Origin: Ignavibacteriota bacterium
Lineage (GTDB): Bacteria > Bacteroidota > Ignavibacteria > UBA10030 > BY39
DNA: 64,000 nucleotides
Assembly (NCBI GenBank): GCA_003327435.1
Contig: QOQV01000005.1
Location: 124,001 to 188,000, forward strand
Reading direction: 5' to 3'
Shown here: positions 45,979-54,850 of the stretch, in pieces
Layout of the letters: every line of letters starts with the position of its first letter
How positions within the stretch are numbered: the first letter of the stretch is position 1
Position numbers and translations under genes: made by a program
The notes under the pieces: generated by a model
Database searches by the model: none
Told to the model about the DNA's origin: nothing
The model's input: only the letters and a program-made list of their open reading frames with translations

Positions 45979-47088
45979 ATGGCAGTATTTGATGAAATAA
46001 GTAAAAAAGATCATGAACAGGTAATATTTTGTTATAACAAAGAGGCAAATCTAAGAGCTATAATTGGGATTCACAACACCACATTAGGACCAGCACTTGG
46101 AGGAACTCGTATGTGGATGTATGCATCAGAGAACGATGCATTAGTTGATGTATTGCGCCTCTCAAGAGGTATGACTTACAAAGCTGCTGTCGCTGGACTT
46201 AATTTGGGTGGAGGAAAAGCTGTCATAATCGGTGATCCTCACAAAGACAAAACTGAATCAATGTTTCGCGCATTTGGAAGATTTGTAGATGGATTAGCAG
46301 GAAGGTATATCACAGCAGAAGATGTCGGTACCTCAGTTGAAGATATGGAATTTGTAAGGATGGAAACTAAATATGTTACTGGAATTGATAAAGCACTCGG
46401 TGGAAGTGGCGACCCATCGCCATTTACGGCATACGGCGTTTATGTAGGTATGAAAGCATGTATGAAAGAACTTACTGGCAGCGACTCATTGGTCGGGAAA
46501 AAAGTTGCTGTACAAGGTGCAGGACATGTTGCTAAATATGTTTGTGAACATCTGGCAAAAGAAGGTGCAAAAATTTATGTAACGGACATTTATGAAGATA
46601 AAGCAAAAGCTATTTTATCTGAATATAAAGGCGAATTTGTACATCCCGATAAAATATATGATGTTGACGCAGATGTATTTTGTCCCTGTGCTCTCGGTGC
46701 AATCATTAACGATGAGACAATTCCAAGAATGAAATTTAAGATAATTGCCGGTGGTGCAAATAATCAGCTTGCAGATGAAAACAAACACGGCAGAATTTTA
46801 ATGGAGAAAGGAATTATATACGCTCCTGATTATGCAATTAATGCCGGTGGATTAATAAATGTTGCAAATGAATTAGAAGGTTATCACCCAGAAAGAGCAA
46901 TGAAACAAGCAGGCCAAATCTATGACACAATAAGAACAATTCTATCAATTGCAAAAGAACACAAAATACCAACTCACGAAGCTTCAAACAAACTTGCCGA
47001 AGATAGAATTAAAACAATTGGTAAAATCCGACAAATCTACTCTGGAGAATCTAAATTCAGCGGAAGATTAGGAGAAATCTACAAGTAA
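45979..47088 (+). CDS. Leucine dehydrogenase (Glu/Leu/Phe/Val dehydrogenase family)
   Basis: 369 aa. Short N-terminal family start, LGPALGGTRMWMYASENDAL, catalytic Lys in GLNLGGGKAVIIGDP, NAD-binding VAVQGAGHVAKYVCEHL and the C-terminal YAPDYAINAGGLINVANELEGY. Oxidatively deaminates branched-chain amino acids. The length and motif set favour leucine over glutamate dehydrogenase (no ~410-aa scaffold). AAAGGAG precedes the ATG by 7 nt. Confidence 0.9.
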   Translation: MAVFDEISKKDHEQVIFCYNKEANLRAIIGIHNTTLGPALGGTRMWMYASENDALVDVLRLSRGMTYKAAVAGLNLGGGKAVIIGDPHKDKTESMFRAFGRFVDGLAGRYITAEDVGTSVEDMEFVRMETKYVTGIDKALGGSGDPSPFTAYGVYVGMKACMKELTGSDSLVGKKVAVQGAGHVAKYVCEHLAKEGAKIYVTDIYEDKAKAILSEYKGEFVHPDKIYDVDADVFCPCALGAIINDETIPRMKFKIIAGGANNQLADENKHGRILMEKGIIYAPDYAINAGGLINVANELEGYHPERAMKQAGQIYDTIRTILSIAKEHKIPTHEASNKLAEDRIKTIGKIRQIYSGESKFSGRLGEIYK

Positions 47089-47102
47089 AAAAATTAAACA
47101 AC

Positions 47103-47124
47103 GGCGGTTATTAAATTAACCGCC
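47103..47124 (+). promoter_or_regulatory. Intercistronic hairpin between leucine dehydrogenase and nusB
   Basis: 8-bp perfect GC-rich stem (GGCGGTTA / TAACCGCC) with a 6-nt loop. The following bases TCTAATT are a poor T-tract, so it may be a weak terminator, an mRNA processing site or stabiliser. It lies just before the nusB ribosome site AAGGAG (47132-47137). Confidence 0.55.
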
Positions 47125-47140
47125 TCTAATTAAGGAGTTT

Positions 47141-47629
47141 ATGGTAACATTTAAAAGAAGAACAATAAGGGAAAAGGTACTTCAAGTACTTTATGCCCAT
47201 ACAATCTCACAAGAACCAATTACATCAATAATTGACTATATATTGGTTGATTTAAAAAACAAAAAATACGAATTCGATTTTGCTAAACAACTAATCTATA
47301 AAGTAATTCAGACCCAAGAAGAACTGGATGAATATATCAAATCAAAAGTTACAAATTGGGAATTTAGCCGAATTGCTGTGATTGATAAATTGCTTTTAAG
47401 AATGGGAATATGTGAGTTGTTATATTTTGAAGATATACCTCCTAAAGTTACAATTAACGAAGCAATTGAGATTGCTAAACTCTATAGTACAGAAAAAAGC
47501 AGTAAATTTATAAACGGTGTATTAGATGCTGTGTATGATCAATTAAAAGAAGAAAAAAAACTAAAAAAATCCGGCAGAGGACTAATATCAGAATCTACCA
47601 CCAAACACAATGAGAACACAAAAGAATAA
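47141..47629 (+). CDS. nusB: Transcription antitermination / rRNA-processing factor NusB
   Basis: 162 aa, about 15-20 residues longer than the usual form, with a Lys-rich C-terminal tail (KKLKKSGRG...). Typical elements: RRTIREKVLQVLYAH at the start, RIAVIDKLLLRMGICELLYF and VTINEAIEIAKLYSTEKSSKFINGV. NusB binds the boxA RNA with S10 (NusE). Ribosome site AAGGAG is only 3 nt from the ATG, a short spacing, but no other start gives the conserved N-terminus. Confidence 0.95.
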   Translation: MVTFKRRTIREKVLQVLYAHTISQEPITSIIDYILVDLKNKKYEFDFAKQLIYKVIQTQEELDEYIKSKVTNWEFSRIAVIDKLLLRMGICELLYFEDIPPKVTINEAIEIAKLYSTEKSSKFINGVLDAVYDQLKEEKKLKKSGRGLISESTTKHNENTKE

Positions 47630-47658
47630 TTTACTACTTATCATAAAGTCAAACTCGA

Positions 47659-48906
47659 ATGCTAAATCAAGTATCTGCATCAGATAAAAAAATTCAAATT
47701 TTCGTCTGGACTTTATTTGATTTAGCAAATACAGCTTTTTATGTTATTATATTGACTGTTGGATATCCACTCTATTTTAAAGAAATAATCAACAACGGTA
47801 ATAGAAATGGGGATTTTTTATGGGGGCTTGCTTTTAGCATTTCAATGCTAATTGTCGCAATAATCTCTCCATTCTTAGGTGCAATAGCAGATTATACATC
47901 AAATAAGAAAAAATTTCTATTGATATTAACATTACTCTGTATCTTTGCGACATCAATTCTTTTCTATACTGGTCCTGGAACTATATTACTTGGAATGATA
48001 TTACTGATTTTAGCAAACATCGGATTCGAGGGTGGATTGGTTTTCTACGATGCTTTCCTCCCGGAAATTACAACCGAAAGAAGTTACGGAAGAGTTTCAG
48101 GATATGGATTTGCAATGGGATACATTGGTTCGTTAATAACCCTACTTATTGTTCTTCCACTTTATTCCAAAGGCTTTGTGGCTGACAATTTACAAAATAT
48201 CAGAATAACTTTTCTAATAGCAGCATCCTTTTTCCTTATCTTTGCACTTCCTTTGTTTCTTTTTTTAAAAGAAAAAAAAGGTAATATACATTTAAATTTC
48301 AATTTAATGAAAATCGGATACCAGAGAGTTACTACAACATTCAAGCAATTCAATAAGTACAAAAACATCGGTAAATTTTTATTATCATACTTTCTATATA
48401 TTGATGCGATAAATACGATTATAATTTTTTCATCTATTTTTGCAAGAGAATCATTGAATTTTGAACTTACAGAAATCATCATTCTTTTTTCGATTGTGCA
48501 GTCATCTGCTATAATAGGTTCTATATTATTTGGAGTACTTTCCGACCACGCAGGACAGAAAAAAACCTTAACTATAACACTTATATTGTGGTTATTAATT
48601 ATAATGCTTTCATACTTCGTCCAAAGCAAGGATTTCTTCTATCTAATTGGCGGGCTTGCTGGTTTAGCATTAGGTTCTTCTCAATCCACGAGTCGTAGTT
48701 TAATGTCTAAAATAACTCCGGAAGATAAGAAAACAGAATTTTTCGGATTTTATTCATTTTTTGGGAAAGCATCAGCGATCATCGGACCGCTAATTTTTGG
48801 ATTTGTTTCTTCTGCCATAAGTCAAAGAACCGCAATACTTACTATCGGATTAATAATACTGGCAGGATTGTTTTTATTACAAAGGGTTGAAGAGAAACGA
48901 TTTTAG
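47659..48906 (+). CDS. MFS exporter of the UMF1/Atg22-like family
   Basis: 415 aa, about 12 membrane helices. Family signatures: LFDLANTAFYVIILTVGYPLYF at helix 1 and the AFYDAFLPEI-like VFYDAFLPEITTERSYGRVSGYGF motif after helix 4, and FGFYSFFGKASAIIGPLIFGF near helix 11. Likely an efflux carrier for amino acids or other small metabolites at the inner membrane. Follows nusB by 29 nt. Confidence 0.9.
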   Translation: MLNQVSASDKKIQIFVWTLFDLANTAFYVIILTVGYPLYFKEIINNGNRNGDFLWGLAFSISMLIVAIISPFLGAIADYTSNKKKFLLILTLLCIFATSILFYTGPGTILLGMILLILANIGFEGGLVFYDAFLPEITTERSYGRVSGYGFAMGYIGSLITLLIVLPLYSKGFVADNLQNIRITFLIAASFFLIFALPLFLFLKEKKGNIHLNFNLMKIGYQRVTTTFKQFNKYKNIGKFLLSYFLYIDAINTIIIFSSIFARESLNFELTEIIILFSIVQSSAIIGSILFGVLSDHAGQKKTLTITLILWLLIIMLSYFVQSKDFFYLIGGLAGLALGSSQSTSRSLMSKITPEDKKTEFFGFYSFFGKASAIIGPLIFGFVSSAISQRTAILTIGLIILAGLFLLQRVEEKRF

Positions 48907-48968
48907 TGCTATTGCAAATACACTACATACCTAAATTTTCTTGTTAAATGTCTTTAAATGAAAATATT

Positions 48969-48997
48969 TTGTCATAAATGCAATAACATTTTACGAT
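48969..48997 (+). promoter_or_regulatory. Possible promoter of DsbD-alpha-like/lpxH/PBP operon
   Basis: TTGTCA (48969-48974), 17-nt spacer, TACGAT (48992-48997), about 35 nt before the ATG at 49035. Confidence 0.4.
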
Positions 48998-49034
48998 TTG
49001 TTTTTTCCAATAAATTTTCGTAAAAATAGTAAAA

Positions 49035-49475
49035 ATGAGAACGATTATTAAAATAATATCAGCATTTCTAATCCTTTTAACATTACCCATTACATCAGTT
49101 ACAGAAGATGAGGAAGAATATGTTCAAGTTTCCTATTTTATAAAACCGGATATCCTTAAACCCAACAGTGAAGCTAAGTTGTATCTGAATTTTTTCCCAA
49201 AAGCAGGAATCCATATCAATATTGATCCACCCATTGAGCTACAATTAGATAATAAAATTGCTACTTTAAAGAAACTTGAATTATCAAAATCAAAAAACAG
49301 TGAATATCTTGACCATAACAAACCTATAGTACAATCCATCAAGTTAAACAAAAATTTAAAACCCGGTAAAATTAAACTGACTGGAAATCTTACATATTTT
49401 TACTGCTCTGAAAAAGATGGTTGGTGTAGTAAAGCAGAGCAATCAATTGAACTAAACATCACCATTAAAAAATAA
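49035..49475 (+). CDS. Exported DsbD N-terminal (alpha)-like domain protein
   Basis: 146 aa. Signal peptide (about 1-20), then one Ig-like domain resembling the periplasmic N-terminal domain of DsbD (the thiol:disulfide carrier). The C-terminal part holds the redox-type pair C-S-E-K-D-G-W-C (C-x6-C) in FYCSEKDGWCSKAEQ, close to the C-x5-C of the E. coli DsbD alpha domain. No membrane domain or thioredoxin domain is attached, so it must receive electrons from a separate carrier such as CcdA. Two nt before lpxH. Confidence 0.8.
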   Translation: MRTIIKIISAFLILLTLPITSVTEDEEEYVQVSYFIKPDILKPNSEAKLYLNFFPKAGIHINIDPPIELQLDNKIATLKKLELSKSKNSEYLDHNKPIVQSIKLNKNLKPGKIKLTGNLTYFYCSEKDGWCSKAEQSIELNITIKK

Positions 49476-49476
49476 A

Positions 49477-50211
49477 ATGTCAAAGATTTACTTTATATCA
49501 GATGCACACTTAGGTTTAGCTGATAAAAATACTGAAGAAAAAAAAGAGCAGATGCTTATCAATTTTTTTAATATGGCTGCTCTTGATGCATCATCAATAT
49601 ATATATTAGGTGATTTATTTGATGCATGGTTTGAATATAAAACTGTTATTCCGAAGGGTTTTCATCGCACTATTGCAAAACTTGATGATTTAGTTAAAAA
49701 AAATGTTAAAATACATTACCTCACAGGTAATCATGATTTTTGGATGAATAATTTTTTCCAAGAAGAAATTGGAATCAATGTTCATTTTGATTCATATTCG
49801 TTCACTCACGAAGGCAAGAAAATATTCCTTCATCATGGAGATGGACTATCGAAAAAAGATATAGGCTATAGAATTCTCAAGAAAATATTGCGAAATTCAT
49901 TTAACATAAAATTATATAAATTATTACATCCAGATTTAGGAATATCCCTCGCTAAGAAATTTTCCCATATGAGTCGAAAACATTCATCAGACAAAAAATA
50001 TATTGAAATGGATGAATTAAATGACATCGTGGAAAAAATTATTAATCAAGGTTACGATGTTGTTATTATGGGACACTTACATCAACCAATGCAGAAAAAA
50101 ATTGGCAAAGGTGAATTCATAAATTTAGGTGACTGGATTTCTCATTTTACATACGCTGTAATGCAAAATGGAGTAATAGAGTTAAAAAATTGGATAGAAG
50201 AAAAGGATTGA
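49477..50211 (+). CDS. lpxH: UDP-2,3-diacylglucosamine diphosphatase (LpxH-type metallophosphatase)
   Basis: 244 aa. Metal-binding motifs of the calcineurin-like fold: SDAHLGL, GDLFDAWFEY, TGNHDFWM, LHHGDGLS and MGHLHQPM. Cleaves UDP-2,3-diacylglucosamine to lipid X in lipid A synthesis at the inner-membrane face. The stop at 50209-50211 is 2 nt before the PBP ATG, so it is likely coupled. Confidence 0.9.
   Translation: MSKIYFISDAHLGLADKNTEEKKEQMLINFFNMAALDASSIYILGDLFDAWFEYKTVIPKGFHRTIAKLDDLVKKNVKIHYLTGNHDFWMNNFFQEEIGINVHFDSYSFTHEGKKIFLHHGDGLSKKDIGYRILKKILRNSFNIKLYKLLHPDLGISLAKKFSHMSRKHSSDKKYIEMDELNDIVEKIINQGYDVVIMGHLHQPMQKKIGKGEFINLGDWISHFTYAVMQNGVIELKNWIEEKD
50204..50207 (+). promoter_or_regulatory. 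Ribosome binding site deciding the PBP start
   Basis: AGGA inside the lpxH end, 6 nt before the ATG at 50214. A TTG at 50190 is open but lies upstream of the site and inside lpxH. Confidence 0.55.
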
Positions 50212-50213
50212 TT

Positions 50214-52439
50214 ATGACAAAAAGTAAATCCTCTTCAAAAAGTAAATATAAAAAAATTGCGCTAACACTACTGATTCTTTTTGTAATTTTTTTAATCTTC
50301 TACATCCCTTATATCATTTCCGGCCTTCCCTCACTTGAAGATTTAGAAAATCCAAAAGCAGAATTGGCAACCAAAGTTTACTCTATTGATGGTGAAATAA
50401 TTGATAAATATTATATAAAGAATCGAACAAGTGTAGATTTAAGAGAATTACCACCTCATTTAATAAACGCATTAATAGCAACAGAAGATAAAAATTTCAG
50501 AAAGCATTGGGGTGTGGATTTGCCGCGACTTTTTCGCGCAATCATTAAAAACATTTTATCATTTCAACTCAGAGAGGGTGCAAGTACAATCACACAACAA
50601 CTATCTCGAAACCTTTACGATTTAAAAGTTGAAAAGAAAAAACTTCATGATAAAATCACCAGAAAGTTTAGAGAATTTATAACCGCATTTCAGATTGAAT
50701 CAAACTATACCAAAGACGAAATTTTAGAGATGTACTTAAATGTAACTTACTTCGGAAGAAGTGCCTATGGAATATCCTCTGCTGCACAGATATATTTCAA
50801 TAAATCTCCTGCTGATTTGACGGTATCAGAGAGTGCTTTACTTATTGGATTATTAAAAGGACCAGCTACATATGATCCACTCAATCATCCCGAACGTGCA
50901 AAAGCTCGCAGAAACACGGTTATAGAACAGATGGTGAAATATGGTTTTCTATCAGAAGCTGATGCAAACAAAGCAAAGTCTGATGAAATTCAACTCAAAA
51001 TCGGAACCGATGATGGAAAAGCAGGTATTGCTCCACATTTCGTTGAGTATATTCGACAACAACTTTCAAAAAAAGCTGAAGAGTATGGATTCGATATATA
51101 CAGAGATGGTTTAAGTGTGTACACAACACTGAACGCTCGCATGCAACGACATGCAAATCGTGCAGTTGAAGAACATCTCAAAGATTATCAGATTGCTTTC
51201 AGAAAAGCCTGGGACTGGAAAAAATATAAAGATATTCTTGATATTGCAGTTGTTCACATAATACGAACATCTGATCAATACCGAAAGGCAAAGACACAAG
51301 TTGAACGCGACAGCATAATGAAAAGTTTAAGGTACAATTCTCACTTCATCGACTCAGTAAAAAACATCTCAACACAGATAGAGGTCGGTTTCGTTGCTAT
51401 TGATAATCAATCTGGCGGAATAGTCGCAATGGTGGGAGGCTCAAATTTTAAAAACTTTAAATATGGCTTAAACCATGTAACACAAATTTACAGGCAACCT
51501 GGTTCAACATTTAAACCATTCATTTACACGGTAGCAATCGACAATGGTTACCCTCCGTGTTATGAAATTTTAAATCAACCAGTAACTCTTGTTATGGCTG
51601 ATGGAAAACGATGGACTCCTCAAAACTTTGATGGCACTTTTGGAGGAAAGAATACAATTAGAGAAGGAATTAGATATTCTATAAATCTACTTGCCGTAAG
51701 AGCGATTATGGAAATAGCTCCAATTCAGCAGGTGATTGAATATGCACATCGAATGGGAATAAAGTCGAATCTCCCTCCATACGAATCTCTATCAATGGGT
51801 ACGGGTGAAGTTTCGCCACTTGAAATAACAGCTGCTTTCTCTGTATTCCCGAACGAAGGTGTTTATATTGAGCCATTCTCGATTATCAGAATTGAAGACA
51901 AAGATGGGAACATTATTGAAGAAAATCAAACCGAAAAAAGAGAGGTTCTCAGCAAGGAAACCGCTTATATAATGACTAATATGCTGGAAGATGCTGTGAA
52001 TAATGGTACAGGTGCAAGAATCAGAAATTTTTTTCATTTACCAGCTGCTGGAAAAACCGGAACCACACAGGAATATGCTGATGCCTGGTTTATCGGTTTC
52101 ACACCTCGCATAACTGCTGGTGTTTGGGTTGGGTTTGATAATAAAAGTGTCCATTTCACAAGTGCTGATGGTCAGGGAGGTAGAGCAGCTGCTCCAATCT
52201 GGGGTAGGTTTATGAGTTATGTTTATAACGACAAAGAAATAAATTTACCTGTTGAGTTCTTTCAACAACCTGAAGGTGTGGTAAAAGATATGATATGTTC
52301 AGAAACCAAACAGTTGGCAACACCTTATTGTCCAAATGTAGAAGAAGAAATCTTTAATCAAAAATACTTGCCCAATTCCTGCCCAGTACACACTTCCCCA
52401 CACTGGGATACGAACAGAAGAAATCCTACAACTTATTGA
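50214..52439 (+). CDS. Class A penicillin-binding protein (PBP1A-type)
   Basis: 741 aa from the ATG at 50214. Short cytoplasmic Ser/Lys-rich tail, one membrane helix (about 15-37), then a GT51 transglycosylase domain (ATEDKNFRKHWG with the catalytic Glu, REGASTITQQLSRNLY) and a transpeptidase domain: SxxK in GSTFKPF, SxN in RYSINLLA, KTG in AAGKTGTTQE. It polymerises and cross-links peptidoglycan on the outer face of the inner membrane. An insertion of about 60 charged residues (EEHLKDYQIAFRKAWDWKKY to KSLRYNSHF) separates the two domains. Stop is 2 nt from the stop of a convergent small gene. Confidence 0.95.
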   Translation: MTKSKSSSKSKYKKIALTLLILFVIFLIFYIPYIISGLPSLEDLENPKAELATKVYSIDGEIIDKYYIKNRTSVDLRELPPHLINALIATEDKNFRKHWGVDLPRLFRAIIKNILSFQLREGASTITQQLSRNLYDLKVEKKKLHDKITRKFREFITAFQIESNYTKDEILEMYLNVTYFGRSAYGISSAAQIYFNKSPADLTVSESALLIGLLKGPATYDPLNHPERAKARRNTVIEQMVKYGFLSEADANKAKSDEIQLKIGTDDGKAGIAPHFVEYIRQQLSKKAEEYGFDIYRDGLSVYTTLNARMQRHANRAVEEHLKDYQIAFRKAWDWKKYKDILDIAVVHIIRTSDQYRKAKTQVERDSIMKSLRYNSHFIDSVKNISTQIEVGFVAIDNQSGGIVAMVGGSNFKNFKYGLNHVTQIYRQPGSTFKPFIYTVAIDNGYPPCYEILNQPVTLVMADGKRWTPQNFDGTFGGKNTIREGIRYSINLLAVRAIMEIAPIQQVIEYAHRMGIKSNLPPYESLSMGTGEVSPLEITAAFSVFPNEGVYIEPFSIIRIEDKDGNIIEENQTEKREVLSKETAYIMTNMLEDAVNNGTGARIRNFFHLPAAGKTGTTQEYADAWFIGFTPRITAGVWVGFDNKSVHFTSADGQGGRAAAPIWGRFMSYVYNDKEINLPVEFFQQPEGVVKDMICSETKQLATPYCPNVEEEIFNQKYLPNSCPVHTSPHWDTNRRNPTTY

Positions 52440-52441
52440 TA

Positions 52442-52603
52442 TTACTCAAGTTCGGATGCAAAAATATTATCTTCATCAAATTCTTCAGGTGTCTTTGGTT
52501 CTTCCTGTATTACATATTTTGTAATAAAATAAACAGGAATAGCAATCAGGAGTGCTACACCTAACCATTTTAAAAATGAAAAATTATTGTTATCTTTATC
52601 CAT
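52442..52603 (-). CDS. Small single-pass membrane protein (53 aa)
   Basis: Open frame from ATG 52601-52603 to TAA 52442-52444. The product has a short polar N-terminus (MDKDNNNFSFLKW), one hydrophobic helix of ~19 residues (LGVALLIAIPVYFITKYV) and an acidic tail (EEPKTPEEFDEDN...). It fills the gap between PBP and the nuclease gene almost exactly, shares its upstream region with the divergent gene and ends 2 nt from the convergent PBP stop. No Shine-Dalgarno site is evident. It is below the usual ORF cut-off; function unknown, possibly a small envelope partner of the PBP. Confidence 0.6.
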   Translation of the reverse strand: MDKDNNNFSFLKWLGVALLIAIPVYFITKYVIQEEPKTPEEFDEDNIFASELE

Positions 52604-52639
52604 ATATAATACAAAAAAACTTTTTGAATTTTTTACAAA

Positions 52640-52645
52640 TATAAT
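52640..52645 (+). promoter_or_regulatory. -10 box before the beta-CASP nuclease gene
   Basis: Perfect TATAAT at 52640-52645; the -35 at the right distance is poor. It supports the ATG at 52671 rather than a TTG at 52587. Confidence 0.35.
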
Positions 52646-52670
52646 AACAAATAAGAGAAAATCAAAAAAT

Positions 52671-54062
52671 ATGAAATTAGAATTTTACGGTGCTGCTCAA
52701 AGTGTTACAGGTTCCATGCACTTAATTTCTACTAATGGGAAAAAAATCTTATTAGATTGCGGACTTTTTCAGGGACATAGAAACGAGACAATTTCAAGAA
52801 ATAAAAACTTTCCCTTTAACCCGGCAGAGATTGACGCAGTTGTGCTATCGCATGCTCACATTGATCACAGTGGTAATCTCCCAAATCTTGTTAAAAGTGG
52901 GTTTCAGGGAACAATTTATTCAACATTTGCTACAAGAGATTTATGTAGCATAATGTTACTTGACAGTGCCTATATACAGGAAAAAGATGCAGAGTTTCTA
53001 AATAAAAAACACAAAAAGAATAACACTCCACTTATTGAACCATTATATAAACCTCAAGATGTGTTAAATACACTGGGATTTTTTCAAAGCTTCCCTTACC
53101 GAAAAAAAATTAATATTTTTGATGATATTGTAATAGAATTTGTAGATGCAGGCCATATCCTCGGTTCTGCAGGAATTCATCTAACAATAAAAGAAAACGG
53201 CAGCTATAAGAAAATCGGATTTTCTGGAGACATTGGAAGATGGAATTTACCAATACTAAAAGACCCTGAATTTATGGGTAATGTAGATTATCTAATCTGT
53301 GAAAGTACTTACGGTGGGATTAAACACGATTTACCTGAAGAAATGGATAATCAACTCTACGAAGTAATTAAACGTACATTAGAAAGAAACGGTAAAATTA
53401 TTGTGCCAGCTTTTAGTGTTGGTAGAACTCAGGATCTGATTTATTCACTCTACCGTCTTCACGAATCAGGAAAATTACCAAAGATACCAATTTATATTGA
53501 TAGTCCTTTAGCAACAAACATTACAGAGATATATCGACTTCATCCGGAATGCTTTGACAAAGAAACAGCAGAAATTATTTTACACCATCATGATCCCTTT
53601 GGATTCAATCAAATTAAATACATTAGGTCCTCAGAGGAATCTAAAGCACTAAATGACTATAAGGAAACCTGCGTTATAATCTCTGCATCAGGTATGTGTG
53701 AAGCTGGACGCATACTCCATCATCTGGCTAACAATATTGAAAATCCGAAAAACACAATACTCTTTGTTGGATACACCGCAGAACACACACTTGGTAGAAA
53801 AATATCAGATAAACTTCCTGAAGTAAAAATTTTCAACAATTTCTATAAGGTTAATGCTGAGGTTGTAGTACTTCACTCTTTCAGTGCTCACGCTGATGGT
53901 GAAGAACTTATAAAGTACTTATCCTTCTTTGATAATTATACTCTGAAGAAATTGTTTTTAGTACACGGTGAAATTGACAAATCAGAAGCATTAAAATCAG
54001 CAATAGACCAAAAATTCAAAGAAGTGCATATTCCAAAAAAAGGAGATGTATTCGAGTTATGA
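52671..54062 (+). CDS. beta-CASP metallo-beta-lactamase-fold nuclease (YSH1/CPSF-like, COG1236-type)
   Basis: 463 aa from ATG 52671 (a TTG at 52587 would add 28 non-conserved residues across the small divergent gene). MKLEFYGAAQSVTGSMHL start, metal motif LSHAHIDHSGN (HxHxDH), DAGHILGSAG, CESTYGG, and beta-CASP motifs in IVPAFSVGRTQDLIY, CVIISASGMCEAGR and HSFSAHADGEEL. This group cuts or degrades RNA in bacteria and archaea. Stop overlaps the next ATG by 4 nt, starting a four-gene unit. Confidence 0.92.
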   Translation: MKLEFYGAAQSVTGSMHLISTNGKKILLDCGLFQGHRNETISRNKNFPFNPAEIDAVVLSHAHIDHSGNLPNLVKSGFQGTIYSTFATRDLCSIMLLDSAYIQEKDAEFLNKKHKKNNTPLIEPLYKPQDVLNTLGFFQSFPYRKKINIFDDIVIEFVDAGHILGSAGIHLTIKENGSYKKIGFSGDIGRWNLPILKDPEFMGNVDYLICESTYGGIKHDLPEEMDNQLYEVIKRTLERNGKIIVPAFSVGRTQDLIYSLYRLHESGKLPKIPIYIDSPLATNITEIYRLHPECFDKETAEIILHHHDPFGFNQIKYIRSSEESKALNDYKETCVIISASGMCEAGRILHHLANNIENPKNTILFVGYTAEHTLGRKISDKLPEVKIFNNFYKVNAEVVVLHSFSAHADGEELIKYLSFFDNYTLKKLFLVHGEIDKSEALKSAIDQKFKEVHIPKKGDVFEL

Positions 54063-54850
54063 ACACAGGATTACACGGTAAAACCGCAATAGTTACAGGA
54101 TCAAGCAAAGGTATAGGTAAAGCAATTGCTTTAGCTTTTGCCAATGAAGGTGTTCGCTTAACATTATGTGCAAGAAATGAGAATCTATTAACACAAACTG
54201 AAAATGAGATTAAAGATAGATTTCATACTGAGGTAATATCTATTAAAGCAAATGTTGCAAAATTAAACGATATCAAACGCACAGTAAACAAAACATTAAA
54301 CAAATTCAAGAGAATCGATATACTTGTTAACAATGCTGGAAGCCTGGCATATGGTGGAATTGACGAGTTTGACGATAAATTATTTGAAGAGCACTTATTT
54401 ACTCGCCTGCTATCTGCTATAAGATTTGCTAAAGAAGTGATACCTATTATGAAGCGACAGGGTGGTGGAAAAATTATCAATATAGCTGGAATCAATGGTG
54501 TATTCCCGGAGCAAAAGTTTTTAATCAATAGTATGATCAACGGTGCGATATTAAATTTTACAAGAGCACTGGCACTTGAATTAGCATCAGATAAGATCAA
54601 TGTAAATGCAGTAAATCCTTTTTATACAAACACAGAACAAACAATACAAATTTTTAACTCGCTTGCAGTTAAAGAAAACATTCCATATGAAGAAATAATC
54701 AATCGATTTTCGAAAATCGTTCCGATGTCCCGTTTTGCATCTCCTGATGACGTCGCTTTCGCAGTTGTTTATCTGGCATCCGATTCAGCGAACTTTTTAA
54801 CTGGAATTTCGATAAATGTAAATGGCGGTATAATAAGTGGCACACTTTAA
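54059..54850 (+). CDS. SDR-family protein lacking the catalytic triad
   Basis: 263 aa, a classical short-chain dehydrogenase/reductase in size and fold. The dinucleotide motif TGSSKGIG (residues 13-20) and NNAG (91-94) are intact. At the positions of the catalytic Ser, Tyr and Lys the protein has G144, N157 and N161 (NIAGINGV ... NSMINGAILNFTRALA), with the right spacing (13 and 4 residues). It therefore should not act as a normal FabG-type oxidoreductase; a regulatory, NAD(P)-sensing or structurally similar but altered role is likely. Coupled to the nuclease by ATGA and to the next gene by TAATG. Confidence 0.88.
   Translation: MNTGLHGKTAIVTGSSKGIGKAIALAFANEGVRLTLCARNENLLTQTENEIKDRFHTEVISIKANVAKLNDIKRTVNKTLNKFKRIDILVNNAGSLAYGGIDEFDDKLFEEHLFTRLLSAIRFAKEVIPIMKRQGGGKIINIAGINGVFPEQKFLINSMINGAILNFTRALALELASDKINVNAVNPFYTNTEQTIQIFNSLAVKENIPYEEIINRFSKIVPMSRFASPDDVAFAVVYLASDSANFLTGISINVNGGIISGTL

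Noticed and set aside
47103-47124. Rho-independent terminator between leucine dehydrogenase and nusB
   Set aside because: The stem is good but the T-tract is poor, so it is listed as an intercistronic hairpin only.
52587-52670. Upstream extension of the nuclease gene from a TTG
   Set aside because: The extra 28 residues are not conserved-looking, cross the divergent small gene, and a TATAAT box lies between the TTG and the ATG at 52671.
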